From Agroathelia rolfsii (taxonomy: Eukaryota; Basidiomycota; Agaricomycetes; Amylocorticiales; Amylocorticiaceae): a DNA stretch of 64,000 bases. The translations under genes were made by a program, and so were the position numbers. The stretch is from assembly GCA_018343915.1 (NCBI GenBank), contig JABRWF010000002.1:434001-498000 (forward strand), in the 5' to 3' direction. A model generated the notes under the pieces. The model worked only from the letters and a program-made list of their open reading frames with translations. It did not search any database and had not been told where the DNA came from. Below are positions 32,173 to 45,500 of this stretch, one piece after another. How positions within the stretch are numbered: the first letter of the stretch is position 1; each line of letters begins with the position of its first letter.

Positions 32173-34890
32173 GGTTTTCTTTTTCTGTTTTCTCTTCTTT
32201 CAATCAAGGCCTACTTCATCATCACTATCATTTCCAACGTCACTACTGTCATCGATATCAGTAACACCTCACTCGATCTTTCTCTCTTTTCTCTCCGTCC
32301 TCGTATTTTACCTTTGTTGACGAGCCTGACTTGATCTGTTTGCCATTGATACATTTTGTGCTCTCTTGCTATCGGTTCACGAATGTGTATATACTTCTGA
32401 TTGAGCCACGCATCTATTACTATCTCTCGTTTATTCAAATGATCTTGTTTGCCTGTTTTTTTTTTTTCCTTCTCTCTCTCTCTTTTTGGTTTAATAGGGA
32501 TTTTTGTTTATTCTTGCGCGATCCACTTTATTAATTATGTTTGTCTATCCTCATCAACACTGTCGTTTTTGATCATTGAATACCCTGTGGATGCGTACCT
32601 ACATGCTCCTACCCTCGATCGTAAGGAGCAACGGAGCACAAAGTATTGTCTATTACCATGTAATCAAATATTCAGATCATGATGAGAAGAACGACCCTAG
32701 TTACTATTTTGTTGTTAGTGTGCACATACCTAAGCAGAACTGCGACAGAAGATGGTGGATTATCTCAGGGACGGATATATTAATCTGATCGGATTTTAAA
32801 CAATGTTAGGTTAGATCACGCATCAGAAACTACCGGAGGTCGATGATGTGGCTCAAGGCAGCAGAAAAATAACTGAAACGCAAGCACGAGATAACTTGAG
32901 CAAGATGGTTGCGGCTTCAAGAACTCGAAAGACTAGAAGAGCGATCGATCATCGCAGGTTCATGAATGCAATATAAATACGATTGAGGTGCTGTTGGTAT
33001 TGACATTTGCCATATATCATCTTTGTTTGTTGGGATCATAATTACTACAGAACAGGAAGGAAGAACGAGCCAAGTGTCATGTCATTGTTCTTTTTGTTAC
33101 GCGGCGTTTGCTGATGTCGACAAGCCATGATATAGGTGTCGATGACGGAGTTGTCTTTAGCCTCACACAAACACGACAAAGATAGTCAGGACGATGCCGA
33201 CGAGGCACATCGAAAAATCAAGGGCAACCAAGCATCATCAAGCAAGTTATGATTGTTGTCTGCTTGTATGTGATTTGTCATGTGCACAAATGCCGCTGTC
33301 ATCATAGAATTCAATTCCACTTGTTTTTTTTTTTTTCTTTCTTTTCTTTTCTGTGTACAGGGTCTCCTAGGAATAAGAAGTGATCATTGTCGTTGCTCGT
33401 TGGGGTGTGTTAACGTGCCAGCGGCGCTATGATGACACAACCTTTTGTATAGACCCTATACTACGCACACATGCATCCGCACGTTGCATGGTCACGACTA
33501 AAACGGCAGATAAGCCCCTAGTGAATCGGTCATCCGACTCGGAGAAGCTGATCTCAATTGAAATGTAAGGGGAAATAGATCAGTGAGGAAAAGGGGGCAA
33601 TTAATAATACAACGCGGATGTTCGGTGCGCCATTGTGGTGGGTTTTCTCTGCATCTTCTTTGATTCTTGTCCTGACGACTCTGACGCGACATAGGGCCAA
33701 TGTGTTGTGAAGAGGGTGGATGAGAACGAGACGGGGGAAACTCAGAGCCAATGGGGAAGAGAAATGTGCATGATGCTTAGTGTTGCTAGTGGATTTGATG
33801 TTGTCATCATCATCACATGTTGGGATTGCCATGATGGATGTTCTGGTTCTGGTTCGGTTTGTTTGTGCGGCGGATTAGAGGGTGCCTTCCATTTCGGCGA
33901 CGTCTCTTGGAAGGCCTCGCTGCACGCGGCTGTGAATCAATCCATTGCCAGCTCGCACTCTGCTCAACGGAAGTCTGTCTGCTGCTGCACGGAACTTCGA
34001 GTTCTACGCTGGTGTATTTGATGTTGGAGTTGCATATAAATTTGATTCGAGAACACCTCAGGCTAAGCTATATACATATGTAATACTAGTAACGCGGCCG
34101 CCATTGCCCCGGGAGAAAGCGTGCCATTGGCAATGTCAAGCTTGTAGTGAGATCATTGGGTAAGATGATGGCCGATATGCGAATGGGATGGGCGGGCCAA
34201 ATGTACATGGGTCGTATCCTGGACTGCGAGATGAGATGTACAACGTGATTCAGCATATACCCAAATATGGAAAAAAATGATAGTGCAGAACATGTGTGAT
34301 GATACCACAGGGCCCCTACTGCAACTGCCACCACGAATCGTGGTCTTCTTGTTCTTCTAGATCATTCGGCATTCGGGCTATGCTTGTACTGCCTTGGCTG
34401 CTGTGAAGAGATAGCGAACAAGAGAATGAACTTGGGACTGGGGGGAGAGTCAACTGTCTCGACGGTAAAGGAGGAGGAGGAGGAGGCGAGGCGAGGCAAA
34501 TAATGAATAATATAGAGCCAGTTCAGGGCGTGTGGTGATCAGCGCAGTAAGAAAAGCCAGGCACAGACGAACCGAGCCGGCGCGGAGAAATCGACGAACG
34601 GACCCCGATCTAGTCTACATGGGGGTCCGAAGACGGATGGGGGGGGCAGATGTGTGTTCTGATCAAACAAGGTTATATAACCATTTGTTCCTGTGCAGCT
34701 GGCTCAATGGACTCTTGCCCCAGCCTACGTCCTGCGTCGCTGTCCTAGATCATCTTGTCTTATATCCCGCATCTCTCTCTCTCTCTCTCTCTCTCCTTCT
34801 TCTTCTTCTTCTCTTTCTTTGCTTTGCCCCCTGCTATTCTTGCACACACTCTTTCCTTTTTGTTTTCTTATTTCTTCAACTCTCAGCACC
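32173..34890. other. 2.7-kb intergenic region
   Basis: No supported gene on either strand. Contains pyrimidine tracts after the PH gene, a palindromic GGTTATATAACC at about 34671, and the promoter of the Zn2Cys6 gene on the right. Confidence 0.5.
34671..34865 (+). promoter_or_regulatory. Core promoter of the Zn2Cys6 gene (TATA plus pyrimidine tract)
   Basis: GGTATATAA-like palindrome at 34671-34682 followed by a long CT/CTT tract (about 34770-34820) just upstream of the ATG at 34891. CT-rich stretches before start codons are typical of well-expressed fungal genes. Confidence 0.45.
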
Positions 34891-37800
34891 ATGCCCAAGG
34901 TATCCGGTGCATCAGCATCGCCCACTAAGTCCGGCTCGCGAGCCAAAGCCGCAACGCTCGGAGCACCCAAGCCCAAAGGCGCTGTGCGCGCCAAATCCGG
35001 TTGCTATACCTGCAGAATTCGCCGTAAGGTCTGTAGCTCCATTTTCCCTCGCCTAACGGACGATCGAGCAAGTCCCCGCATGACTAACCTCGCTCGCCCC
35101 TGCTATATTTATTCCAATTTTCCTGCTCTAATTTCACATGCCGACCCCACCCCTGGTTTGAATAGAAATGCGATGAGGGCAAGGAGTATGAGAAGGGCGG
35201 CGGCAAGCACGACTCGTGCTCGACATGCGAGAGGCTGAGGCTGCAATGTCTGGGTTATGGAGTCAAGCGGCCAGAATGGCTGAGGGTAAGCCGTGCTATT
35301 GCTATCCTTCTCATTTCCTATATGTTCACACATCGCGTAGGCTCCCGGAACAATCGAAAAAGTCCGTGAAGCAATCAAGCAGCATCTCGAGGTTAGACAT
35401 TGTCCCCATTTCCATTATATATTGTGGCGGAAGTGATGACGTAAGACTGACCTGTCATCTCACATTTCTCACAGCAACACGGCCTGATCAAGGGTCATTC
35501 GGGCGTCAGCCAGAGGCAATCGAACCCGTCGACGCCGCCACAGAGACTGATGCTCGAGCCTACGACCAACGGTCAAGACTCAGATTCAGCCACGTCCCCA
35601 AGCACAGCCTCGATCTCCCTCGATGACGATCATAGCCCGCCTGTACGTATCACCACCAGTAATGTGCGAGATGACGAGCCTCTTTCATCTTGTAAGTATC
35701 TATTTCCTGGTCTGTGTACGAGATTTACTTCCTCTTTTTCCTTCTTTCGCTATGCTATTTTTGTTTTTTTATCTCTATATTTTTCTCATTCTCCTTCATC
35801 ATTTCCTTTTGTTAAATACTGTTCTTCAATGCGGTAGATTTGCCCCAACCTCACCCAGCGCTGTCGCCCGACTCACCTACGAGCTCGCCGCGCCAGCGTA
35901 CAGATCCCATGCTGGCCGAGCCTGCAACGCCTATGTATGGCCTCCCTAATCATATTAACCACCATGATCGTGACCATCATCATCATCACCCCCGCAGCAG
36001 CAGTAGCAGTAGCACGTCTTCGTCTTCCTTTGCCCATGGTGGGGAGGATAATATGTTCAGTTCCACGTCTACGACGGCGACTTCCCCGCCACCTTCGGCG
36101 GCGGCAGCGGCGGTGATCCATGATTATCATCGTCATCATCACCACACGCATCCTGTCATCTCCCGCGGCTCTTCCCCTCGATCTTGTAAGATGGATGATT
36201 TGTAGCATTATTAATCTATCTCGTGCCCTTTTCATTCCCCACATTTATTCTCTTTCTTGGATTTCCCTTTCTCTTCTGTATTTTCTTCCCTTTTTTGTCT
36301 TCTATCCTCCTGCTCTGACAAGTTGCGTATGCTCAATAATGATTTCCTTTTTTTCTCCCCCACTTTTTAGGGGCGTCGTCATCACCATCATCCCGCCCAA
36401 CGACATGCTCCCCTGCCACTCCGATCCCTAGTTCTTCTTTTCCTGATCCATCTGATGTCGGTGAACAAAATGATTATTGTGGCAACATCTCAGGCGCTTA
36501 CAGGGCGCGCGAGCAGCAGCAAACTTTCATGAAAAAAGTGAATAAAGCGATGAACAACGGCGGCAACAGCTATTTGGGGGCGCCTATCAGCGGCAGCGGC
36601 AATGGCACCATGCAGCCCGGCGCTCATCTGCCCTCGTCGGTGTCACCTCATCATGGCTATTTACAGCCTCACCAACCGCTTCAACGCACTGCACCGATGC
36701 CGCCCGGCTTGTACTTGTCCCCTGTGCATTCATCCTCCATTTCCGGCGCTAATTCTAAACCGATACCGCCCATTCTGCCATTTCAGGAGACACAGGCGCC
36801 CGTGACTGTGTTGTTGCCATGCGGACAACAGCATCAAGATGGGGATCATTCAGATGCACAGCAGGCGTTGATGACGGGCGCCAACGATGTCAGTTCGTCA
36901 GACGCCACTGTCACTCAATTTCCTAATTTGGATTTCGGTGGCATGCCACTGATATCGGCCGGGCAGTACCAGAACGGGTATGGCGCACCAGCGGCCTCGA
37001 TGTCCGGTAGCGCCGGTGCGGATATGGCTTATCGTGCGCCTGCATGGCAGGCGCAGGCGGGCGCGATGTATGGGTTAGCACTCCAGGGCCCCTCTTTGCC
37101 CTTTGTAAATAGCACCGACGATCTTACGTTGAGGATGACGATGACAATGCAGCAACAGTATGTGCTATCTTACGGCCAGTCCCCCGTGTTTCCCTTGACA
37201 TCTGTTGCGTCGTTCTCTTCGTCATCGCCAATGTCGCTGTACAAGAGTCCAACCATCGATCATGAGGCACAGTCGTTGGAGATGTACGGGCGTAGTATCG
37301 TCAACATTCAGTACCTCCTTGCGGATGCGAATGTCGTCAAGGTCATTGAGAGTACGTTGAAGAAGAGCCCGACGGCCAAGGAAGCTGTGTTGGTACTGTC
37401 TTCAATCTATGTGAGTGTCCTCTGCACTTTTCATTTTTTTTTATGTTTATCTTGATCTGTGTCATATCTCCTTTCTCAACGACTCCACACAGCGCAACCG
37501 CATGAGTAACACCAGTGAGCTTTCGGTCACACGCCAAGAGCGCGTGAGCTCCTTCGTGAAAGCAGCCATGCAGAGTGGCAAGATCGACGAAGGTATCGCT
37601 ATGGCCGCCATTCAGCTAATTTCTGCCGCTCTTTTCGATGGCGGTACGACACAGTGGGAACACCTACTTCAGTATGCAGCGACGTACACAACCTCTGTTC
37701 TCTGTCATGGCCCATCGCAACCGTATGGTTACGGCGGCATGGCATTGTCTCCGGCACTCCAGGCTCTTGTGGATACGAGTTCTGCCAATCGCTTGTTGTG

Positions 37801-38677
37801 CAAAATCTCAATCTGGTTCGACACGCTCGCCGCTCCGTCGCGGCGCTGTTGCCAGCCCACCTTGATCAGTGCTGTGGATGCCATGTATAACCCCTACGTC
37901 TACCCATCTTCATCTTCGCTGGCGGGTTTGTATGCACCGCCATCTGGATCTGAGGAAATCATCGGCGATAGCTATAGCGATCTCTCCGAGCGCACCTCGA
38001 TGATGAACGTGATGGGCTGCGACTCGCGCGTAGTGTGGGCCCTCTCGCAGATTTCGTATTTACTTTCTCTCCAGGAATCCAGGAACTCGGCATTCGAGCA
38101 GAACAAGGAGGCGACTCGTGTGTCCGTGCTCAGCGCACTGGACGACGTGGCCCGGGACGAGATTGATATCGATAGCCCCCAGATGACTCCATACCGCGAC
38201 GACAAGTGCATCGATCGCCAGCACACGGCGCGGATATTCCGCCATGCGGCCCACGTCTACTTGCTAGCTGTAGTTGATGGCGCACACCCGGCTTCGCCGA
38301 TGATCAGAGCCGCCGTGGCAGGGGTGCAGAACGCGCTGCTTCGTGCCCGCGAGGGGGACGCTGGTGATACCATTCGCCAACCCCGTCAGCGACGGACGAT
38401 CTACCCATCCGTCGTGTTCGCGATTTTCCTGTCCGGTGCCCTGACGGAAAACGAGGAGCAGCGGCAGTTCTTCCGCGAGTGTCTGCAGGTCGACGGCGAA
38501 CAGCCGTACGCTCATCCTTTCTCTTTCTCTGGTGCAAATAGAAACAAGAGGCAGGTTGGGAATTGTGCTCAGGTGCTACGCGTGCTCGAGGCTTTATGGG
38601 CCGATCGTTGCACGGGCAGCTCAGACCCTGTGCCTTGGCGCGATTATTTGCTGAAGGAGAATCTATTATTGGTGTGA
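34891..38677 (+). CDS. Zn2Cys6 (GAL4-type) fungal-specific transcription factor
   Basis: Exons 34891-35028, 35166-35285, 35341-35391, 35475-35691, 35838-36185, 36371-37410, 37493-38677; 1032 aa. The zinc cluster straddles intron 1: CYTCRIRRK joins KCDEG, followed by CSTCERLRLQC, giving all six cysteines (CX2CX6C...CX2CX6C), then LGYGVKRPEWLR. The centre (about residues 105-500) is low complexity with His, Ser and Ala tracts. The C-terminal half is the helical fungal-specific activator domain (Fungal_trans_2-like): SLEMYGRSIVNIQYLLADAN, VVWALSQISYLLSLQESRN, TARIFRHAAHVYLLAVV, and the typical end VLEALW...PWRDYLLKENLLLV. It should act in the nucleus on unknown targets. A 53-nt intron-like stretch at 38489-38541 is kept as coding because removing it destroys the conserved end. 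Confidence 0.85.
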
Positions 38678-38712
38678 CGACGATATGCACGATGGTGTAT
38701 TTTTTTTCTTCT

Positions 38713-38754
<42 letters not shown>

Positions 38755-39990
38755 CCTTCCCCCTAGGGTGCATTCTTTGTCCTAGAAGACTTGAGATTTG
38801 CGGGGCTTTGCGGGTCCTGGACAGCACGCAATAACAACGACGATAACAAAACAAAAAAAACCACAAAAGTACACTTACTCACCCGTCTTTTTGACCTTTC
38901 TTCATTAGTCCTGGTTTTGTTTTTCTGCTTTGCATTAGTCTCTTTCACGGCTTGACGCATATGGTGACGTTGGTGGTGATTTACTCACCGAAAGGGGGGG
39001 CTCGAGGGCGACGGTCATTACACTGCGGCCCTGGACCCACCCCCTACGACATTACACACAATCACTCTCATTCTCATTTCTCATTCCTCAATCTCAAACA
39101 CATCTCATCTCATCACCTGTCATATATGATCTACTCTTTCTCCTGCGATGTTGCGTACAACATATACACTCCCATATCTAAATTCATGATAACCCTTTGA
39201 GATAGCCTATTTACCACATTACCACATAGGTATACTTACGCCTTCCCCTTTTCTCTCCATGCTATTTACTTGAATCTTCTTCCTGGGTCGTTTCTCACGA
39301 CGATCGATCATTAGCTAATTGTACATGTATATAAACAATCCCATTATTCGCGTATCATACTTGTACTTTACTATGTGAAATGCAAGGACACCTGCGTATA
39401 TTGTAAATTGCCATTTTTGTTTGCTCACAACGATCGGAGACAGATTTGAATGGAGGCCGATGAGGCCTCCATCATGATGAGGATTTCGAGTTACACGAAT
39501 GGTTCGGAAGCGATGACGTCAAATGGCTTCCAAAGGAAACAACTTCAAGGCGGTGTAAGTGTAAACTGTTGACTTGACTTCGACGACTATAGTTAATTTG
39601 TATTAACACTGCATAAAAATCATACTTGGCTACTCATTACTAATCACTATAGCCGTCAATCTGCACAACGTGGACTCCGGCAGGCGGTCAAACATGTCAA
39701 GCGGTAGCCATTTTCGGCTGTTGTCCTGGCGGTGGCACTGGCGGCGACAACTAAACTTGAACACCACTCAACTTGATCGTGTTCCTTCAATACAACTCCA
39801 ATACCGGTAGTGAGTATTCCCTTATTGCCTAATGGATGGCGCCTTTAACTTGAAGGTCATGGGCAGGATTCAAATTGGTCTTACTTGAAACGGACGTCTT
39901 AGTTGATCCAACTAGGGCTCCTGTGCATTGTCACTGTCAACATCCGAACGTTATTGCACTACATCAGGTCTTCGTCTTGGGAATTCGTCA
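38678..39990. other. Intergenic region with a poly-T tract
   Basis: A nearly pure T run (about 38701-38751) follows the Zn2Cys6 gene. The rest shows no gene. The segment 38850-39200 is CT/AC-rich. The right end is upstream of the F-box gene. Confidence 0.5.
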
Positions 39991-41694
39991 ATGTCACTGG
40001 AATTAGGCACTCCCGGCGTCATTGCCGGTGATCTGCAGCCACAGTCCGCTTCAAGAAGAGATGGATGCTACCAGCTTGAGCGTCCGAGTCGTATCGACAT
40101 CATGGCACTTCCGTCAGAGATTCTAACAGAAATACTGCTTCTTGCAGCCGATTGGCATCAGCCAAAGCCTAAACTGGATCCAAACACCGATGTTTCTGCA
40201 TATTATTCAAGTTTCTGCAGAAACATTGTGCGGTTTTCTCATGTATGCTGTGCCTGGCGCACCATGATGCTTGACACACCGCATTTCTGGGTTATAGGTC
40301 CTCCCAAAACGTTACAAGGTCTGAAGACGTTCATCGAGCGCTCGAAAAGCATCCCCTTGCGCCTGTACCTTCTCTACACTACCACCTATGCCAGCATTGG
40401 ATACCTTCATCAACTATTCAGAAACGCGCATAGAACACGTGCTCTTCACATTTCTATCGATATTTCGCCCTCAGAACCGCATACGTCAGAATGGCTAACT
40501 TGGTCCATGGAAAACGCAAGTTTTCCTCTGCTAGAGCAACTCAATATTTCTTCGCGCTCGCAGACATTTAGTATCCCTGATTCAAGGTGCATCTCCGACT
40601 GGTCGAATTTACGCGAGCTAACGATCGAGAACTGCGAACTCGCATGGCCTATGCCCAAGCTGCTGAAAAGATTGACAAAACTCTCCTATACAGTGCCCAG
40701 ATATATGTCAGACGAAATAAGCTCGAAAATGGTACAGCTTTTTCAAGGGTTGGCGCACGCGCCGTTGTTGGAATCGCTTGAACTGGGCAATCCTCGCGAC
40801 CACCTGTGGGAATCCGAAACGGACGAGGAAGCGATCCGGAGCTATTCACTCATCCACCTCCCAAACCTCAAACACATTAGCCTTCGCCGATTCACTTGCA
40901 GACGGTTCATCGCATTCACCAATCATGTCAGACCGTCGGAGGACGTGTCCATCAGGGTGGATATCTCCGTGTCCCGGAATCCGGCGCCGTCGCTGTTGCT
41001 TTCAGTGTTCGAGCGTCTGATGCAATTGGCAGTTCTTCATCGGAGTACTGTCGATGACTGGACGATCGATTTCAAACATATCGCCAATGTCCGGGGATAT
41101 TGCTCTCTCCCTTCCACTTCTCGTGAGGAGCAGCATGAATGCGTGGTGCATATGGACATTGGCCGTACCCCATTTTGGGACTCTCCATATCCTTCTCATA
41201 TACAAGCTGACTTGCTCAAAGGTCTCTGCTCCCCTGTGATGACCGCTTTAAGTCTCCATTCCATCGCGGACTGGACCGTCTCCCAATGGCAGCAAATACT
41301 GGATGTCTGCCCACAGCTTCAGACAGTCTCTTTAGACGGAAACGTCGCGGGATTGTTCAGCTTTCTTACAGTTTTGGGGCTGCGATCGTTGGATTCGCGT
41401 TCTTGTCGGTATCTCTGCCGTCTTCAGCATCTCCGGCTGCTGGGGCTCGATCTTTGCGGGTCGCTGTCTCAGCACACGCAAGAACACCCTGACTTACGGT
41501 CACTCCTTACCCAGGTTTTGCAACTGAGGAAAGAATTTGGGATTTCCATTGATTTACTTCGGCTAGAATGTGCCAAGGAATGTAAGGAGGACGATATCGC
41601 CGAGCTCAGGCAACTCGTCGGGAAACTAAAATGGGTGATGACAAGCCCCGACGATGTCTGCGATCGTGATAGTCTATTGTTCTGGTATGTTTGA
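39991..41694 (+). CDS. F-box / leucine-rich-repeat protein
   Basis: Single exon of 567 aa from the ATG at 39991; the frame is open further upstream but without another ATG. An F-box-like motif is at about residues 38-100 (IMALPSEILTEILLLAAD, IVRFSHVCCAWRTMMLDTPHF), followed by ERSKSIPLRLYLL, the usual continuation in basidiomycete F-box proteins. The rest has irregular leucine-rich repeats (PLLEQLNISSRS, WSNLRELTIENCEL, PLLESLELGNPRD, LIHLPNLKHISLRRF, LRSLDSRSCRYLCRLQHLRL). The expected role is substrate adaptor of an SCF ubiquitin ligase. These genes form large, fast-evolving families in Agaricomycetes. It is one of the few intronless genes here. A fold-back element lies 230 bp downstream. 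Confidence 0.8.
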   Translation: MSLELGTPGVIAGDLQPQSASRRDGCYQLERPSRIDIMALPSEILTEILLLAADWHQPKPKLDPNTDVSAYYSSFCRNIVRFSHVCCAWRTMMLDTPHFWVIGPPKTLQGLKTFIERSKSIPLRLYLLYTTTYASIGYLHQLFRNAHRTRALHISIDISPSEPHTSEWLTWSMENASFPLLEQLNISSRSQTFSIPDSRCISDWSNLRELTIENCELAWPMPKLLKRLTKLSYTVPRYMSDEISSKMVQLFQGLAHAPLLESLELGNPRDHLWESETDEEAIRSYSLIHLPNLKHISLRRFTCRRFIAFTNHVRPSEDVSIRVDISVSRNPAPSLLLSVFERLMQLAVLHRSTVDDWTIDFKHIANVRGYCSLPSTSREEQHECVVHMDIGRTPFWDSPYPSHIQADLLKGLCSPVMTALSLHSIADWTVSQWQQILDVCPQLQTVSLDGNVAGLFSFLTVLGLRSLDSRSCRYLCRLQHLRLLGLDLCGSLSQHTQEHPDLRSLLTQVLQLRKEFGISIDLLRLECAKECKEDDIAELRQLVGKLKWVMTSPDDVCDRDSLLFWYV

Positions 41695-41924
41695 GACGTT
41701 AACACTTTTTTTTTTATGATATCGAGTTGGATGGCTATGGAGAGGGCATTATATGCCCAGTACGGACAGATATATAGGACTGCACTACTTGTATGGTATT
41801 CTAGCTAGCTATAGTAAATAAGCAAATTGAATTCAAAAAATTTGAACCACTTTAGAAGCAAAAAAGTATGTGAGAAAAAAATTGTATTTGGGGAGCTCAG
41901 TAGTTAGGGATGTACAGTGAGTGA

Positions 41925-42593
41925 CGTGCAAAAAACTTGCCGTGTCTCGTTTGTCAACTTCCCTCACTTCTGCACAGATTCATATCAAATAAAAATTCAT
42001 GTAGCATACTGTAGAGCCGATCAGGGCTTCCGCACCATCAGAATTTCTGTACCCTCTGTAATTAGCCAGACCTAAGTAATGTAGATTTAATGGAATTTCC
42101 CAGGTTCTACTTCTGAATTTATTTGAGGCCTCACCATTTTTCTCTGGAGATTCAAACACTAAAGCAAGTCAAAATAAAATTTGCATGACCTGAAGATTTT
42201 CCCTTGAGGCTGTAGAGTTCCGTGAAGTTAGTTAAATTGATACTAGATGGCTGGTTCTACCCTTTTTGGTCAACTTCACAGAATTCTACAGCCTCAGGGG
42301 AAAATCTTCAGTTCATGCAGATTTTATTTTGAGTTCCTGTAGTGTTTGACTCTCCAAAGAAAAATGGTGAGGCCTCAAATAAATTCAGAAGTAGAACCTG
42401 GGAAATTCCATTAAATCTACATTACTTAGGTCTGGCTAATTACAGAGGGTACAGATATTCTGATGGCGCGGAAACCCTGATCGGCTCTACAGTATGCTAC
42501 ATGAATTTTTATTTGACACAAATCTGTGCAGAACTGAGGGGAGTTGACGAACAAGGTGCGACAAGTTTTTTTGCACGCCACTGTAAAAGCTGT
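41925..42593. mobile_element. Fold-back MITE, Tc1/mariner-type ends, copy B
   Basis: 669 bp flanked by TA (41923-41924 and 42594-42595). It has the same design and clearly the same family as 6892-7558: two arms of about 310 bp, ends CAGTGAGTGACGTGCAAAAA and TTTTTTTGCACGCCACTG, and shared internal blocks such as ATAAAAATTCATGT, ATACTGTAGAGCC and GTCAAAATAAAAT. The arms have diverged from each other more than in copy A, so it looks older. The left terminus has a small insertion relative to the right (CAGTGAGTGACGTGC against CAGTGGCGTGC). Confidence 0.8.
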
Positions 42594-42595
42594 AA

Positions 42596-45500
42596 GGTAG
42601 TACGGAAATCAGGTTAGTCATTTAGAAATAGGAAGGCTCTTTGACTGATTTATGAAGCATGCCAACGGTCTTTTCATGATCTTGACACTGCAGTATCCAA
42701 AAACTTGTGAACAAGAAGGGAGAGAGAGGGGCAGTGGGGTGGGCTTGTAATTCTCCCGAGTTCAAGTTCGTAAGATTCAGGATAAAAATTCTCAGAATGC
42801 AAGTTGCCTTCCTTCGTCCTGTTTGTGAGACTGAGCCAGTATACCAGAATCAACCGACTCAGATGGGGATTTTGCTTCGAGGTGGTAATGGTCTATCAAA
42901 CATAGAAGACTTACGCCACCATTAGAGCATAGACTTTTTACTATGACGGCCAAGTGAACGGTTGGAGGGGTTTTGCAATTGGGTATTCCGTCACATCATA
43001 CGCGATGAGAACAGCGTGTGCTTTCACGCTCCTGTTTCTATCCTTCGTGGGTGAAGAGCTCCTGTTGCTCCTCCAAGTCAAAGTAGTTTGGCCAGAGTTC
43101 TATATTGCAATCCAACTGAGCCGGCCAGCCGGTGGTTTCGCTCGTAGGGCAGTGTGCCGTTGGCTACCGGGAGCACCCAAAGGCTGCGGATTCAATACGT
43201 GTCATGAAGGGGGAGGGAAATCTAGTTTCATCAATACGTTTCGCCCTTGGGAAAGCAAAAAGTATTAGGAAAGTAACATGTTGGCGGCTGGTAGCACCCA
43301 TGCTGATGTGGACAAGATTGAGCAAGTGCGCAGACGGAAAAACCTTGAGCACTATTTTACCATTGCCGAAAAAGATCCAGCAGCTCAAACGGGTCAGGAG
43401 ACAGCAGCGGCCTCAACAATTCAAACAGTAGGGTGATTTCTTTTTCCCTAACCCTCGGCGAAGCAGGCCGTTGTTGCGCACCTACGAGCACGACTATAAG
43501 CCGCTCGAGTCACCATATGATTGAGCATAACTTACCTTTGACATCCGGACCGGTATGGATGCGTAAAAATTCAATAGGGATTGCTTTTGATGTTAGTAAC
43601 TTGCACACGCTATGCGTACTAGTACGGACCGTACGGGTGCATGACTGGTGGTCGGACCGAGACAACCCGAGAATATTGAATGTTCACGCCAATCAGATGG
43701 ATTTAGTCACTTCGTCTGTAATTGACTATCGTAAACTTCCGAAGGCAGAATCAGCCTAGACAATGCCAAGAGAGCAAAGGACGAGTTCGAATTCGAAATC
43801 AGCCAAGCCAGGCATCCCGAGCAGAACAAAAGTCAGTCGCTCTTGTTCTCGAATAGTTCTTTGAGTCATGAATGATGCCAACTAGTACCGCTCATGATAC
43901 CTGCCATGAATCATGATTCAGCGAGAACTTTGGAACCAAGGGGGTGACCTACATTGCCGGCGGAATGATTCGTCACTGGCACTGTAGACTCGAGAATCCA
44001 AAGTTTGAAAGTACAAGGTACGAAGCTTGGACCGCTGGACCTTCAAGATTGCAAGCGTTCAAGCTCGGGGAGGTCCGTAGCCGTTTTCTCAACAACAATT
44101 TACCTGGTTTGCGCTATGAAACATGGTGTTTAGGGCAGTGTAGTGAGGCTGGACGATGATACATGATGCATGATGCATGATTATGCAGCAATGGAGCTTT
44201 GAGCTTCAAGTTAGTACCCGCTAAATATGGTACTATTAGCACCGACCTACGTGGGAGCCCGATTCGATGTTGCTGATGTGGGTATTAAGCCTGATCAACC
44301 CCATGCTGTTACCAAGAGAAATTTCGCGAGGAGGTGAGTTATCGCCAGGATTGATAGTGGACTCCACTTGCCCCTAGTACGGCAGACTCGGGTCAAGAGT
44401 GCACGCGGAAGACTCGGAGTCCGACTTTGGGCACTGCAACTGTACGAGCCGGATCTCCTTGCTGTTATTAGGTTGCGACTGCTACCATGACCCGTTTCAC
44501 GATAACATCACCTGCACCGCCTAGTATGTAGGCCCCATGCTACGAGGGTTTGCTCCAAGTTAGAGCTTAGAGGTCACGAGGACTTACTAGCCCTAGAGAA
44601 GCGTTGATTCAATCAAGGCCCAAGTCTGCCCAAGAGAGACTCGGCGGCTCCAGGTCCCGCTTCCACTCTCATAATGGTACCGAGACTGACGAGGACATGG
44701 TCCATCGAAAAGTATGCCTGCTGTTTGCTTATCAGGCTATTGGTATTGCCATTAGTCCCATCATCAACCTCTACTAGCACACGTAGCCGTTTCTGATCGC
44801 TAACCTTGACTTAAGTTGACCAAAATATCCTTGGCTATAGTTAAAAGCCCCACAAACAGGCTTGTTTGGGCTTGGAAGGTACACTTACTAAATAACAAAA
44901 GGGATAGGTCGGTATCTATATCCTATACTTGTATGTGGGTGGTATGCACTCCTACGTAGTACACTGGTACATGACACTGCCAACGACACACGCATAAAAG
45001 CACCGTATACAAACCTTTTTCCCCATGATATTTAGTGGAGTAAAGCATGGAGAAGAGATAGGAGAGAAAAAAGCAGGCCGATGAACAGCCAAGGAATTTA
45101 CATATACGTAGCTAAGTACATAATAATTACATACATCCGTGAAAAGGAAAGAGCAAGCGAGGCTAAACTAACAGGCAAAAAAGATCAAATGGAACAGCGA
45201 AGAAACGGAGAAGAAACGAAACGAATATAGAGAAGTCCAGCGTTCATCATCGTAATTAAGTTGAAAGGTGAAGAAGCGAGAGGTGACGGGAGGTGAGAAG
45301 GCGAGAAGCAGGTTATTAGCAGCGAAACATGACAATAGGTGGGGTAGGTAGGTAAATGAAGGGAAAAAAGCATGTTGCGCGCGTGAGATCCGCCGCTAAG
45401 CGATGGTACCATTTGGTAGAGAATTAAGAGAAAGAAGCATGGTGAGGGAGGGAACTCCAAAAGCAAGCACGCGAGCGTGTTGGGAGGGAAAGAGAGGGAT

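Noticed and set aside
38489..38541. Intron-like stretch GTCGACGG...AAATAG near the end of the Zn2Cys6 gene
   Set aside because: It is 53 nt, so removal shifts the frame and destroys the conserved ending (VLEALW...WRDYLLKENLLLV). Kept as coding.
42342..42617. 91-aa open frame at the right arm of the second fold-back element
   Set aside because: Lies within the non-coding inverted repeat and has no counterpart in the other copy.
42700..44200. Possible degenerate retrotransposon
   Set aside because: No reverse transcriptase, integrase or long terminal repeat pattern could be seen; only short frames without family features.
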